DNA from: DATGIQ01 sp035295665
Lineage (GTDB): Bacteria; Planctomycetota; Planctomycetia; Gemmatales; Gemmataceae
DNA length: 24,274 bases
Direction of reading: 5' to 3'
Assembly: GCA_035295665.1 (NCBI GenBank)
Contig: DATGIQ010000054.1
Coordinates: 1-24,274 of the forward strand
The number at the start of each line of letters is the position of its first letter. Position 1 is the stretch's first letter. A program made the translations under genes and the position numbers. Shown piece by piece: positions 8,036-15,854 of this stretch. The notes below the pieces were generated by a model, which did not search any database, was not told the origin of the DNA, and was given only the letters and a program-made list of their open reading frames with translations.

Positions 8036-8764
8036 CTACCTTCGACCTCGTGTTGCAGGTTGTTGCGGGGGCGGTCGGAATCGGCTGTGCTGAATCCGTG
8101 CGGCGTTGTCGACGCGCAAGGACGCCAATGCTAAATCCATGGCGGAGCCTTCGTTGGCGCTTCCCGGCTGAGCACTGCGAAAAACGATGGCAACCTGGTA
8201 GGTCCCTTCCCCCGGCACATTCTCACGATAGAAGTAGACCACTCCGCCGGGCTGATTGGGTCCACTCTGCAACTCGCAGTAATCGTAATGCACCGGAGGA
8301 TCGCCCACATCCCGCGTCTTGGGCGGTCCCGCAATGAGGCCGAGTCCCACCAGATTCTGCAGGATATCCTTGCGGAACTTCTCGGTCGTTTCCTTTGCCT
8401 TGACGATGGCGACGAGCACATCCTGGAGGTTGGCATTGGCGTCTCTGGAAGCGTAGCGGTAAAACATGCCCAGAGGTTTTGGCTCCGGCGTGGTGGAGAT
8501 CCCCTTGGGGGGACGAAAGAAGAAATCCTTTTCCTGAATTGCGTCCTTGTCTTCGCCTTTTTTCTCCGGCAGCTTGAGCGGAACTTCGAGGTTTTGGTTT
8601 TCCTCGTCGAAGTGCTTCACCCGCTTCTGTTCGGCTTCCATTCGCTGTTCATAATGGTCCAGCCCGCAGCCACCGGCCGACGCCAGCAGAGCCCCAGCAA
8701 ACAGAATAATTCCCGGATGCCGCGAATTCCGTTCCCGCCGGCAAGTTCGATATGGTTGAGCCAA
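8036..8764 (-). CDS. Hypothetical lipoprotein-like exported protein upstream of the kinase
   Basis: This 242-residue protein is not a recognised family. The start is a TTG with GGAG six nt upstream; no ATG lies nearer in frame. A basic N-terminus is followed by a hydrophobic stretch (about 18-30) ending in ASAGGC, where C33 could be the lipidated cysteine. The lipobox has Ala rather than Leu at -3, so this is uncertain. The rest is soluble: a charged, Lys/Glu-rich part (about 38-75), then an alpha/beta part containing FRKDILQNLVGLGLIAGPP, HYDYCEL and a beta-rich GTYQVAIVFRS segment, and an Arg/Pro-rich tail. The gene precedes the kinase by 96 nt on the same strand, so it could be an accessory periplasmic component. 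That is an inference from position only. Confidence 0.65.
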   Translation of the reverse strand: MAQPYRTCRRERNSRHPGIILFAGALLASAGGCGLDHYEQRMEAEQKRVKHFDEENQNLEVPLKLPEKKGEDKDAIQEKDFFFRPPKGISTTPEPKPLGMFYRYASRDANANLQDVLVAIVKAKETTEKFRKDILQNLVGLGLIAGPPKTRDVGDPPVHYDYCELQSGPNQPGGVVYFYRENVPGEGTYQVAIVFRSAQPGSANEGSAMDLALASLRVDNAARIQHSRFRPPPQQPATRGRR

Positions 8765-9038
8765 GGACTTCTCCGTTTTGGTTTAAACAGGCCGCAACAA
8801 TCGGAGCGCACATTCATTGCCCCCTGTTGAATTAGCAGGAATCGGTCCGTGCCGCCAGGGTGAGTTTTGCTTGCGAACAGATGCTGCCCATGCTACCTTA
8901 AGCTGGCTGTTCCGGTGCCGTATTGGGGCGTGCCCGGATGGGGTACCAACCGAGGTCTCAGACAGCCCTTCCCCAAGCGGAAGCTCTCCACTTGCTGCGC
9001 GTGATCCAGCATTTACGATTCTGAACTTGGAGGGAACG

Positions 9039-10196
9039 ATGCGCGAAACCTTCGATCGTCCGCATGAGTGGGAGAGCAGCAACCGGCCATTGACCCGCCG
9101 CGAGTTCGGGCGAATTGCCATGCTGCTGACCGCCGGCGCCAGTCTGCCATTCTACAATGAATCCGCCCTGGCCCAGGACCTCAAGACCTTGGCGAGCATT
9201 CCGTCCGATGCCGTGCGGCTGCACACCAATGAAAATCCGATGGGACCTTGCCCGGCGGCCTTAGAGGCGATCCGCCAAATCATTCCTCAAGGGGGGCGGT
9301 ACCTGTTCGAGCAGACTCACGCGTTTGTCGAGGCGATGGCTGCTGTCGAGGGCTTGCCCTCCCCACACATTTTGCCCAGTGCCGGCTCCAGCGACCCCTT
9401 GCATCGAACGGTCCTTGCCTTCACGTCGCCGAGCCGGTCCCTCGTCATCGCAGAGCCTGGCTACGAGGCCCCGGAGCGGGCGGCCCGGTTTGTCGGGGCG
9501 AAGGTGGTGCAGATCCCCCTCCGCAAGGATTATTCTCACGACACCCAGGCCATGGCCAAGGCCGACCCGAACGCCGGAATGATTTACGTTTGCAATCCCA
9601 ATAACCCGACGGGCACCGTCACTCGAAAAGACGATATCGCCGCCTTGGTTGCCAACAAGCCGAAGGACTGCGTCGTGGTCATCGACGAGGCCTACCTCCA
9701 CTTTGCAACGACCGCGAGTCCGGCGACGGAGTTGGTGGCCGCGGGCAAGGACGTGATCATTCTCCGGACCTTCTCGAAGCTGTACGGCATGGCGGGGCTC
9801 CGCGCGGGTGCGGCGTTGGGCCGGCCCGACTTGTTGGAGAAGTTGCGGGGTTACGGAGGACTGGCCATCCTGCCAGTCACCGGCACCGCTGGGGCGACCG
9901 CAAGCCTGAAGGAAAAGGGATTGGTCCCGGAGCGCCGCAAAATCGTGGCCGACATCCGCGAGGAGCTCTTCGCCTGGCTGGACAAGAAGCGATATGCCTT
10001 CATCCCGTCCGAAGCCAACATGGTCCTGATCGATGGAAAGCGGCCGGGGCGGGAAGTTGCGACGGCAATGTTGCAGCACAAGATCGCCATCGGCCGCAGC
10101 TGGCCATCGCTGCCCCAACATGTGCGCGTCACTATCGGCGCGCGCGAGGAGATGGCTAAATTCCGAACTGCGTTCGAGCGCGTGATGGAAACCTGA
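9039..10196 (+). CDS. Tat-exported PLP-dependent aminotransferase, HisC-like
   Basis: The ATG at 9039 was chosen over the in-frame ATG at 8817 because GGAGGG lies just before it and a twin-arginine signal follows. TRREFG (19-24), a hydrophobic run and SALAQ suggest cleavage near residue 46. The 385-residue protein is a fold-type I aminotransferase close to histidinol-phosphate aminotransferase. It shows HTNENPMGP (62-70), GSS (116-118) for phosphate binding, NPNNPTGT (186-193), D216 in VIDEAY, the Schiff-base lysine K247 in TFSKLYGMAGLR and R363 near the end. The family moves amino groups between an amino acid and a keto acid in the cytoplasm. A Tat signal implies export of the folded, cofactor-loaded enzyme, which is unusual for HisC, so its substrate is probably not histidinol phosphate. 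Confidence 0.88.
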   Translation: MRETFDRPHEWESSNRPLTRREFGRIAMLLTAGASLPFYNESALAQDLKTLASIPSDAVRLHTNENPMGPCPAALEAIRQIIPQGGRYLFEQTHAFVEAMAAVEGLPSPHILPSAGSSDPLHRTVLAFTSPSRSLVIAEPGYEAPERAARFVGAKVVQIPLRKDYSHDTQAMAKADPNAGMIYVCNPNNPTGTVTRKDDIAALVANKPKDCVVVIDEAYLHFATTASPATELVAAGKDVIILRTFSKLYGMAGLRAGAALGRPDLLEKLRGYGGLAILPVTGTAGATASLKEKGLVPERRKIVADIREELFAWLDKKRYAFIPSEANMVLIDGKRPGREVATAMLQHKIAIGRSWPSLPQHVRVTIGAREEMAKFRTAFERVMET

Positions 10197-10395
10197 TTCA
10201 CTGGCACGGGCCCCGGCTTATTCAATTCTGCGGTTGTCGTAGCTTACCGCCATCCTGCCCAGTTGTTCAGACAGATCTTGGCGGGAAACTCCACGACCCG
10301 TTCCGGGGTGCGCGGTTCAACCCTGGCCTGCGCTCCGGTCGGTCTGGCATTCGATCGCAAATCTCGCTATGGTGAAAACGAATAGCCTAAGGAGC

Positions 10396-10426
10396 CCAGT
10401 GCGCTCCGGCGGTGCTTCCGCACTGG
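10396..10426 (+). other. Short hairpin in the gap before the membrane protein gene
   Basis: CCAGTGCG (10396-10403) and CGCACTGG (10419-10426) form a perfect 8-bp stem with a 15-nt loop, 40 nt upstream of the next start codon. It could be a late terminator of the aminotransferase gene or a leader structure. Nothing else was recognised in 10197-10466. Confidence 0.35.
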
Positions 10427-10466
10427 TCCACGAACTCTTCATCATGGCCCGGGATAGGACGTTGCG

Positions 10467-11084
10467 ATGATTGAGCGCGGCGGAATCAGTGAGCAGCCAG
10501 CCGTTGCAAACGAAGCCCAACAGCCCGAGAACGGCCACTGGGCGCTGGAACAGCGCGTGCGCCGCCTCGAAGATGCCGTGGCCGGTTTGCAAGACACCCA
10601 TCCGCTCGAGGAACGCATCCTCGAGCGCGTGTCCCGGCGTTTGAATCACGGTTCGGCTCGTGCCCTGGAAGACTCCAGCGGAGCTCTCAACGTCGGTCGC
10701 CAATTGTTACCGGCCGCCCTCGACCTCATCCGTACCAAGGCCGCGGATGCTGAGCACCGCGGGGTAATTCTGCCTCGACCCGGAATCCGGCCGTGGCTAT
10801 TTTTCGATGCGTATGCAGAGTTGCGGACGATGGTGCGCATGTTTCTGGACCCGCGCTATCGACCCACCTGGCCCGCACGGATTGCACCGGTGGCACTCCT
10901 AGCGTTGATTCTGACCTCGTGGATTTGGCTTCCCGGAACAAGTATCTTTCCCACGAGCATCATGACGTTGGTTGACAAAACGGTGGATTTGGTGCTGGCT
11001 TTTCTGGCGTTCAAAATCCTCCACCGCGAGGCCCGGCGTTACCGCGAAGTAGTTCCCGATCTTCCGGTCCCGTCCCGCTCATGA
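10467..11084 (+). CDS. Small membrane protein of unknown function with N-terminal coiled coil
   Basis: This 205-residue protein is not a recognised family. Residues about 25-60 have a heptad-like, charged helical character (LEQRVRRLEDAVAGL). A soluble middle part ends in PRPGIRPWLFFDAYAELRTMVRMFLDPRYRP. Two hydrophobic segments follow: about 140-156 (IAPVALLALILTSWIWL) and about 163-182 (up to VLAFLAFKIL). The end is basic and Pro-rich. No signal peptide is present. AGGA lies about 8 nt before the ATG. It sits between the aminotransferase and pdxJ on the same strand, only 37 nt from pdxJ, so it is probably co-transcribed with pdxJ. Confidence 0.65.
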   Translation: MIERGGISEQPAVANEAQQPENGHWALEQRVRRLEDAVAGLQDTHPLEERILERVSRRLNHGSARALEDSSGALNVGRQLLPAALDLIRTKAADAEHRGVILPRPGIRPWLFFDAYAELRTMVRMFLDPRYRPTWPARIAPVALLALILTSWIWLPGTSIFPTSIMTLVDKTVDLVLAFLAFKILHREARRYREVVPDLPVPSRS

Positions 11085-11121
11085 ACCGGGGCCGTTATCC
11101 ATGTAAGCGATCGGTAGGGAA

Positions 11122-11862
11122 ATGATTCGGCTCGGCGTCAATATTGATCATGTAGCGACCGTCCGGCAAGCGCGGCGGGCACTGGAACCGGATCCCGTCG
11201 CGGCGGCTGTGCTCGCGCTGCTGGGCGGCGCGGACGGCATCACGGTGCATCTGCGTGAGGATCGCCGGCATATCCAAGACCGCGATGTGCGTCTGCTCCG
11301 GCAAACCGTCACGGAGCGTCTGAATCTGGAGATGGCGGCGGTGGACGCGATCGTTGCCGTCGCTTGCGAAATCAAACCCAATGAAGCGACGCTGGTGCCC
11401 GAGCGCCGGGAGGAGCTGACGACGGAAGGCGGCCTGGATGTCGTGGCGCATCAAGAGATCATTGGCCGAGCGATCGAACGTTTGTCCGCGGCCGGGATCG
11501 AGATTTCCCTGTTCATCGATCCCAATCCACGCCAGGTAGAAACGGCCAAGCTTCTGGGAGCGCAGGCGATCGAGTTCCAGACGGCCAGCTATTCGGAAGC
11601 GCGCACGCCGGATGCTCGCCGCCGGCAGCTGGCGATCTTGGAAGAGGCGGCGGTCTTTGCCCGCGATCAGGGGCTGCACATCCATCTCGGACATGGGCTC
11701 AATTACACCAATGTTCAAGCCGTATGTCGCATCGGGGGCGTCGAGGAATTGAACATCGGCCACAGTATCGTTGCCCGCGCGGTTCTGGTCGGCATGGAAC
11801 GGGCCGTCCGCGAGATGAAACAAGTCATCCGGCAGGCGGAACGCTCCCACGCTTCGAGCTAG
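11122..11862 (+). CDS. pdxJ: Pyridoxine 5'-phosphate synthase
   Basis: PdxJ condenses 3-amino-2-oxopropyl phosphate (1-amino-acetone 3-phosphate) with 1-deoxy-D-xylulose 5-phosphate to form pyridoxine 5'-phosphate, the last ring-forming step of DXP-dependent vitamin B6 synthesis, in the cytoplasm. The 246 residues match the family's usual length. The start (MIRLGVNIDHVATVRQARR) is diagnostic. H43 in TVHLREDRRHI, E70 in LNLEMA and H191 in GHGLNYTN correspond to the known catalytic H45, E72 and H193 of the Escherichia coli enzyme. GGTAGGGA precedes the ATG. The barrel appears complete. Its product supplies the cofactor used by the aminotransferase encoded two genes upstream. A hairpin starts 3 nt after the stop codon. 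Confidence 0.97.
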   Translation: MIRLGVNIDHVATVRQARRALEPDPVAAAVLALLGGADGITVHLREDRRHIQDRDVRLLRQTVTERLNLEMAAVDAIVAVACEIKPNEATLVPERREELTTEGGLDVVAHQEIIGRAIERLSAAGIEISLFIDPNPRQVETAKLLGAQAIEFQTASYSEARTPDARRRQLAILEEAAVFARDQGLHIHLGHGLNYTNVQAVCRIGGVEELNIGHSIVARAVLVGMERAVREMKQVIRQAERSHASS

Positions 11863-11864
11863 GT

Positions 11865-11934
11865 GACACACGCCTGAAGCGGAAGCGAAGGAAGGGATTA
11901 TGCTATTTCTTCGCTTCCGCTTCAAGCATGTGTC
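11865..11934. repeat. Dispersed palindromic element, copy 1 (between convergent genes)
   Basis: The 26-nt arms 11865-11890 and 11909-11934 pair at 24 of 26 positions around an 18-nt loop. The core of the left arm is GCCTGAAGCGGAAGCGAAG and its outer part is GACACAC. It fills almost the whole space between the stops of pdxJ (+) and the HtrA-like gene (-), so it probably works as a bidirectional terminator. The loop shares GAAGGGxTTxATGCT (written with gaps) with the copy at 17374. Confidence 0.8.
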
Positions 11935-11938
11935 CCGG

Positions 11939-12964
11939 TCAGGCTCTGCGAACAGGGTCCGGATAGTCATCCGGCACGACCCAGCGCTCCAGCCGGCGTT
12001 CTCCTCGGAACAGAACGATCGGCGCGGGAATCCCTACCGGTAGTTGCATCAGCAATTTGTGCAGCTCGTCAACGCTGCCGGTGGGATGCTCCGCCAGAGA
12101 GACGAGGATATCCTCATCCTGGATCCCGGCCTGATCGGCGGGACCGCCTTCTTCGACAGATAAAATCTCGATCCCCGTTGCCTGCGTCAATTCAAACCGG
12201 CGAGCCATCACCCGCGGAATGGGGACATTGCGGCCATGCACCCCAAGGTAGCCACGTACCACACGGCCATGCTGGAGTAGCTGGGGCAGGATATGTTTGG
12301 CCATGTTGATGGGAATGGCAAAGCAGATCCCCTGCGCTGGTTGGATGATGGCAGTGTTGATGCCAATAACCCGGGCATGGCTATCGACCAGCGGGCCGCC
12401 GCTGTTGCCCGGATTGAGGGCGGCGTCCGTCTGGATCACGTTGTCCACCAGATGGCCGGTGATGCTCCGCAGGGTGCGGCCCAGGGCACTGACCACGCCG
12501 GCAGTCACAGTGGATTCAAAGCCGAACGGGCTGCCGATGGCCACCACGAGCTGGCCCACGCGCAGGGCAGCCGAATCGCCGAAGCCGGCATACGGAAGGC
12601 CGGAAGCATGGGCCTGGACGACGGCCAAATCGGTCCACGGATCGGCACCGACGACCCGGCCTTCGAGTTCCCCGCCGTCCTGAAGGCGAATGCGAACCCG
12701 CTCATTTCGGCCGACCACATGATGGTTGGTCAGCAAGAATCCATCCGGCGTGAACAAGATCCCGGAACCCGATCCTTCGCCGCGGCCACGCGGCCCCCGC
12801 AAGTTCACTACCGCGGGGCGCAGCTCTTCCGCCACGCGCACCACGACGGTGGAAAAGGCGTCCAGGGCTTCCGCTTCGCCGGGGGACGGATCGGGAGGCT
12901 GAGGAGCCATGCTCCCGTCCGAACCATTGGTGATGAAATGCTGCCAGAATTTCGAGTGGGCCAT
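11939..12964 (-). CDS. HtrA/DegP-like serine protease without signal peptide
   Basis: This 341-residue protein has a trypsin-like domain (about 35-230) followed by one PDZ domain (about 237-330). The catalytic triad is visible: H82 in LLTNHHVV, D112 in WTDLAVV and S188 in NPGNSGGPL. It is an S1C-family protease of the HtrA type, which degrades or refolds damaged proteins. GGAGG lies about 9 nt before the ATG. The N-terminus (MAHSKFWQHF...) is polar with no signal peptide or membrane anchor, whereas most HtrA proteins are periplasmic. It is therefore predicted to be cytoplasmic unless exported by another route. It is divergent from the PPIase gene and convergent with pdxJ. Confidence 0.92.
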   Translation of the reverse strand: MAHSKFWQHFITNGSDGSMAPQPPDPSPGEAEALDAFSTVVVRVAEELRPAVVNLRGPRGRGEGSGSGILFTPDGFLLTNHHVVGRNERVRIRLQDGGELEGRVVGADPWTDLAVVQAHASGLPYAGFGDSAALRVGQLVVAIGSPFGFESTVTAGVVSALGRTLRSITGHLVDNVIQTDAALNPGNSGGPLVDSHARVIGINTAIIQPAQGICFAIPINMAKHILPQLLQHGRVVRGYLGVHGRNVPIPRVMARRFELTQATGIEILSVEEGGPADQAGIQDEDILVSLAEHPTGSVDELHKLLMQLPVGIPAPIVLFRGERRLERWVVPDDYPDPVRRA

Positions 12965-13227
12965 CGGATGCGTCCTCCACGAGGCATTTCCATTTCATTG
13001 TAATTCGGCCGGCAAGGGGCAAGCAGGACCCAATAATGCGAAGATGGCGAAACCCGCGCATCCGGCATTCCCGTTCGGTCCGAGATTAGATTCGCCTCGG
13101 CGCCCATCGGTTCCTTCGCTACAATCCGGGCCGCATTTTGGCGGAGCCGCGACCCGTCCAGCCAACGATTTGCCCTTCTTGCCCAGGCTCTGCTTTCGGC
13201 CCATGTTTCGGAGCGAGGAGGAAATCC

Positions 13228-14250
13228 ATGCGTGGTTTGTTTGGCATCGTCGTGGCGTTGGGCATTTTCTGTATCCCCCTGGCGGCGCAGGAAGTAGGCA
13301 AAGCGCCGGCCAGCCCGGCCAAGCCCGCGGTCGTGCCAACCGGCACCGCCGCCACGGTGAATGGCCAGCCGATCACGGAATTGGCTGTGCAGCGTGGCCT
13401 GAAGCGTGTCCCGCCGGCACAGCAAGCGGAAGCCCGGGGAGAAATCATCGACTATCTTGTGGACAACGCGCTGCTCGACCAGTATTTGCAGCAGCTCCGC
13501 ATCGAGGTCGCTGCCAAGGACGTGGATAACCGCATTGAGGAGATCCGAACCGAGATCAAACGTGGCGGACAAACCTTTGAAAACGTGATGCAGGAGCTGA
13601 TGTTGAGCGAGCAGGAGCTGCGCAGCCAGCTCGCCGCCGAGCTGCGCTGGGAAAAATTCATCGAGGCGCAGGCCAACGAGAAAGTTCTGCGGGACATCTT
13701 TGGGAAGAGTGCAGAAATGTTCGATGGTAGCATGGTCCGTGCCCGCCACATCTTGCTCTCTCCACCCGCCGGAGACGCCCGAGCCGCCGAGCAAGCCAAG
13801 GCCCAGCTCTTGCAATTCAAAAAACAGATCGAAGAGACGGCCGCAAAGGAAGTCGCCAAACTCCCTCCCACCACCGACAGCGCGGCTCGGGAAAAGATCC
13901 ACAACCGCGCGCTCGAAGATGCCTTTGCCGAGCTGGCCCGCAAATCCTCGGCGTGTCCATCCAAGGAAAACGGAGGCGACCTGGCCTGGTTTCGCCGCGT
14001 CGGCAACATGGTCGAACCGTTCGCGAAGGCCGCCTTTGCCCTGAAGCCCTACCAGATGAGCGATGTCGTAGCGAGCAAGTTTGGTTATCACCTGATCCTC
14101 GTCACCGAACGCCGGCCGGGGAAGGAAGTCAAGTTTGAGGAAGTGAAGGATGTGGTCAAGGATGTCTTCTGCGATCGGCTCCGGGAAGACATGCTGGTGC
14201 AACTAAGAGCGAGGGCGCAGATTGCCATCACGCCCCAACCGAAACGCTAA
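13228..14250 (+). CDS. Secreted parvulin-type peptidyl-prolyl isomerase (SurA/PrsA-like)
   Basis: The ATG at 13228 is preceded by GAGGAGGA at good spacing and followed by a signal peptide (MRGLFGIVVALGIFCIPLAAQ). The in-frame TTG at 13138 would bury that signal and was rejected. The 340-residue protein has a helical chaperone-like N-domain (about 40-165, from ATVNGQPITELAVQRGLKR). The parvulin domain (about 168-295) runs from MVRARHILLSPP through FAELARKSSACPSKENGGDLAWF to VASKFGYHLILVTER, with a long charged insert at about 195-228. A helical C-terminal segment follows. The family turns prolyl peptide bonds and assists folding of exported proteins. The obvious context here is surface and outer-membrane protein assembly, next to an HtrA-like protease and a beta-barrel-like protein. 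Confidence 0.9.
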   Translation: MRGLFGIVVALGIFCIPLAAQEVGKAPASPAKPAVVPTGTAATVNGQPITELAVQRGLKRVPPAQQAEARGEIIDYLVDNALLDQYLQQLRIEVAAKDVDNRIEEIRTEIKRGGQTFENVMQELMLSEQELRSQLAAELRWEKFIEAQANEKVLRDIFGKSAEMFDGSMVRARHILLSPPAGDARAAEQAKAQLLQFKKQIEETAAKEVAKLPPTTDSAAREKIHNRALEDAFAELARKSSACPSKENGGDLAWFRRVGNMVEPFAKAAFALKPYQMSDVVASKFGYHLILVTERRPGKEVKFEEVKDVVKDVFCDRLREDMLVQLRARAQIAITPQPKR

Positions 14251-14277
14251 AAGCACCCTGCGGGGATCAGCGCTCCG

Positions 14278-14320
14278 AGCCTGATGCGCTGGCGAAGAAC
14301 CTTCGCCAGCGCATCAGGCT
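14278..14320. terminator. Perfect 20-bp hairpin between convergent genes (palindromic family, copy 2)
   Basis: AGCCTGATGCGCTGGCGAAG (14278-14297) and its exact reverse complement (14301-14320) enclose the 3-nt loop AAC. It is followed by TGTTTGTT on the plus strand. It lies 27 nt after the PPIase stop and 20 nt before the stop of the opposite gene. It is a very strong candidate bidirectional terminator. It carries the GCCTGANGCG...GCGAAG core also seen at 11865, 17374 and 22104. Confidence 0.85.
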
Positions 14321-14340
14321 TGTTTGTTGGTGCCGGTCGC

Positions 14341-15405
14341 TTAAAACCGGAAGTTAACGTGTGTTAACACTTCGAAATCGAACGGCTTGGGTCCCGTCAT
14401 CGGCGCGACCAAGCCAATGGCCAGCGCAGCACTGCGTCGAAATTCGATCGTCGCGCCGACTGTCAGGTCCAGGATGTCGGGCCCGCCGATGTTGACGCTG
14501 CCTCGGTCGCGCAGAGGATCATTCAGGTGCATCTCCAAAGTGGGCACGATCGCCGTGAGTAGACGATCCCTTTCCCAGTTCCGGTACACATAATAACCCA
14601 CGCCGACATCGTTGAACCAGATCAAGGGATCATCCCGCGTTGTCGGAATCTCGATCGAGGAGAATCCCTGCAGAAAGAAGTGGCCCGAGGTCCAGATCGC
14701 GCCCAGGAATGGCTGCAGCGCGGTGCTACGCTCGCCGTTGACCAAGAGCGACACTGCCGGTGCTTGGGGAAAGTGCCTTGGACCCGTGGCAGCGGTGATG
14801 GCCAATCCCGCGGAGACCAAACTTCCCGTGGCCCGGCACTGGGCGAGCACTCCTTTCAGGATGATGCTGAGGTCGCCGAACTCCGTGCCGGTGATTCCCT
14901 GTCCGGACACGCTCCCGAAGGGACCGCTAAGTACCCGACCGTCGGCGTCCACAGTGTTGATCGGAGCGCGCAGACCGATCGAGAAGTCCCCGTCCAAGAA
15001 GGTTTTTTCGGCGCCGAAGGTATACCGGAAAGTTTGAACATTGTGCACCGGGGATCCAATGGCGTTGAGGGTCGATCGATCGAGGTTGTCGTAAAAATTG
15101 AACGAGAAAAAGAGCCGATCCAGAGGGCGGGGACTCTCGTTCTCCGCGATGTTGGCGGCGGAGTTGAAAACGGAGACGGAGGCAAAATCACCCAACATGT
15201 TGGGGGCGAAGGCGACGGGCTCGCCTCCGCCTGCCAACAGGTTCGGGGGAGAACCTGCGGACAAATCCACCGAGGCTGGCTCCGGCGCTGATGGTAGGGA
15301 GGGGGCGGAAGACTGGGCATTTGCTGGCAGGGTGGCCATGCCAAGCCAGCTGGCTCCGGCGAGCAGGCTGCACACCGGCATCCATCTCACCCAGCTCCAC
15401 CGCAT
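14341..15405 (-). CDS. Outer-membrane-type beta-barrel protein, function unknown
   Basis: The ATG at 15405 was chosen because AAGGAGG lies 5 nt upstream and a signal peptide follows (MRWSWVRWMPVCSLLAG... ending near PANAQS). The longer frame from 15459 would add 18 residues before it. The 354-residue protein has a Pro/Ser-rich linker (about 32-65). After that come alternating amphipathic strands with aromatic girdles (FFSFNFYDNLDR, FRYTFGAEKTF, WFNDVGVGYYVYRNW), ending in VLTHVNFRF, where a final Phe is typical of outer-membrane barrels. The pattern recalls the transporter/MetA-pathway-of-phenol-degradation type barrels common in planctomycetes, but this match is from memory of the pattern only. 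Substrate unknown. It is a single gene with its own 5' region. Confidence 0.7.
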   Translation of the reverse strand: MRWSWVRWMPVCSLLAGASWLGMATLPANAQSSAPSLPSAPEPASVDLSAGSPPNLLAGGGEPVAFAPNMLGDFASVSVFNSAANIAENESPRPLDRLFFSFNFYDNLDRSTLNAIGSPVHNVQTFRYTFGAEKTFLDGDFSIGLRAPINTVDADGRVLSGPFGSVSGQGITGTEFGDLSIILKGVLAQCRATGSLVSAGLAITAATGPRHFPQAPAVSLLVNGERSTALQPFLGAIWTSGHFFLQGFSSIEIPTTRDDPLIWFNDVGVGYYVYRNWERDRLLTAIVPTLEMHLNDPLRDRGSVNIGGPDILDLTVGATIEFRRSAALAIGLVAPMTGPKPFDFEVLTHVNFRF

Positions 15406-15854
15406 ACTTTCCTCCTTGCTCCTGTCCGTTGAAACGAAAACGGCAATCCTTAACCGCATCGTGGATCAGGGCGGACGATCGCCTGCGTTTGCAGGGGCAG
15501 ACGTAGTTCCTACATCGTCCAGCGTGCCAGGGGCAATACACAGGCAGAATGGGTCAAGAGGATGGAATCACCAAAAGCCGGGCGGATTCTTCGGAGAGAA
15601 GGAACCTGCCGATGGGGAAAGACGCGCACAGTCGCTGCAAGGCGGTGGGAAACTGAAAGGAATTGGCGGAATTTGTGTTCGATGAATCGGCGGCTACCAT
15701 CATATCCGGCATGGAAACCGTTCGTGGTTCTTCTTCGTGTTCCGGATGAAGGCGATCGTTTTCGTTTCGCGGCGGTTCCCAGAGCCGCGCGGGGCACACG
15801 ACCCTGCGGTTCTGCGAACCGCCGCTAAGCAGGCAGCATGAACCGGACTGGGTA
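15406..15854. other. 449-bp gap upstream of the outer-membrane protein gene
   Basis: No credible gene was found. Short open frames here lack ribosome sites, signal peptides and recognisable composition. The stretch should hold the promoter of the outer-membrane gene (minus strand), but no convincing -35/-10 or -24/-12 sigma-54 pair was seen. A small stem CCTGC-GTTT-GCAGG lies at 15482-15495 and a larger inverted repeat at 15769-15825. Confidence 0.5.
15769..15825 (-). terminator. Inverted repeat downstream of the polysaccharide minus-strand operon
   Basis: GCGGCGGTTC (15769-15778) and GAACCGCCGC (15816-15825) are perfect 10-bp arms with a 37-nt G/C-rich interior. A small nested stem GGTTC-TGC-GAACC lies at 15808-15820. 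The repeat begins about 30 nt past the stop of the last gene of the minus-strand operon, which suits a terminator. No T-run is present. Confidence 0.4.

Noticed and set aside
8817..9038. 74-residue N-terminal extension of the aminotransferase from the ATG at 8817
   Set aside because: The extension is unlike the family and would bury the Tat signal. A good ribosome site directly precedes 9039.
9261..10121. 286-codon minus-strand frame opposite the aminotransferase
   Set aside because: The sense strand has every PLP-binding motif of the family; the antisense frame has none.
11095..11970. 291-codon minus-strand frame opposite pdxJ
   Set aside because: pdxJ is certain on the plus strand; the frame also runs through the palindromic element.
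12808..14202. 464-codon minus-strand frame opposite the PPIase, running into the HtrA-like gene
   Set aside because: Both covered genes are clearly recognisable; the frame is an artefact of codon bias.
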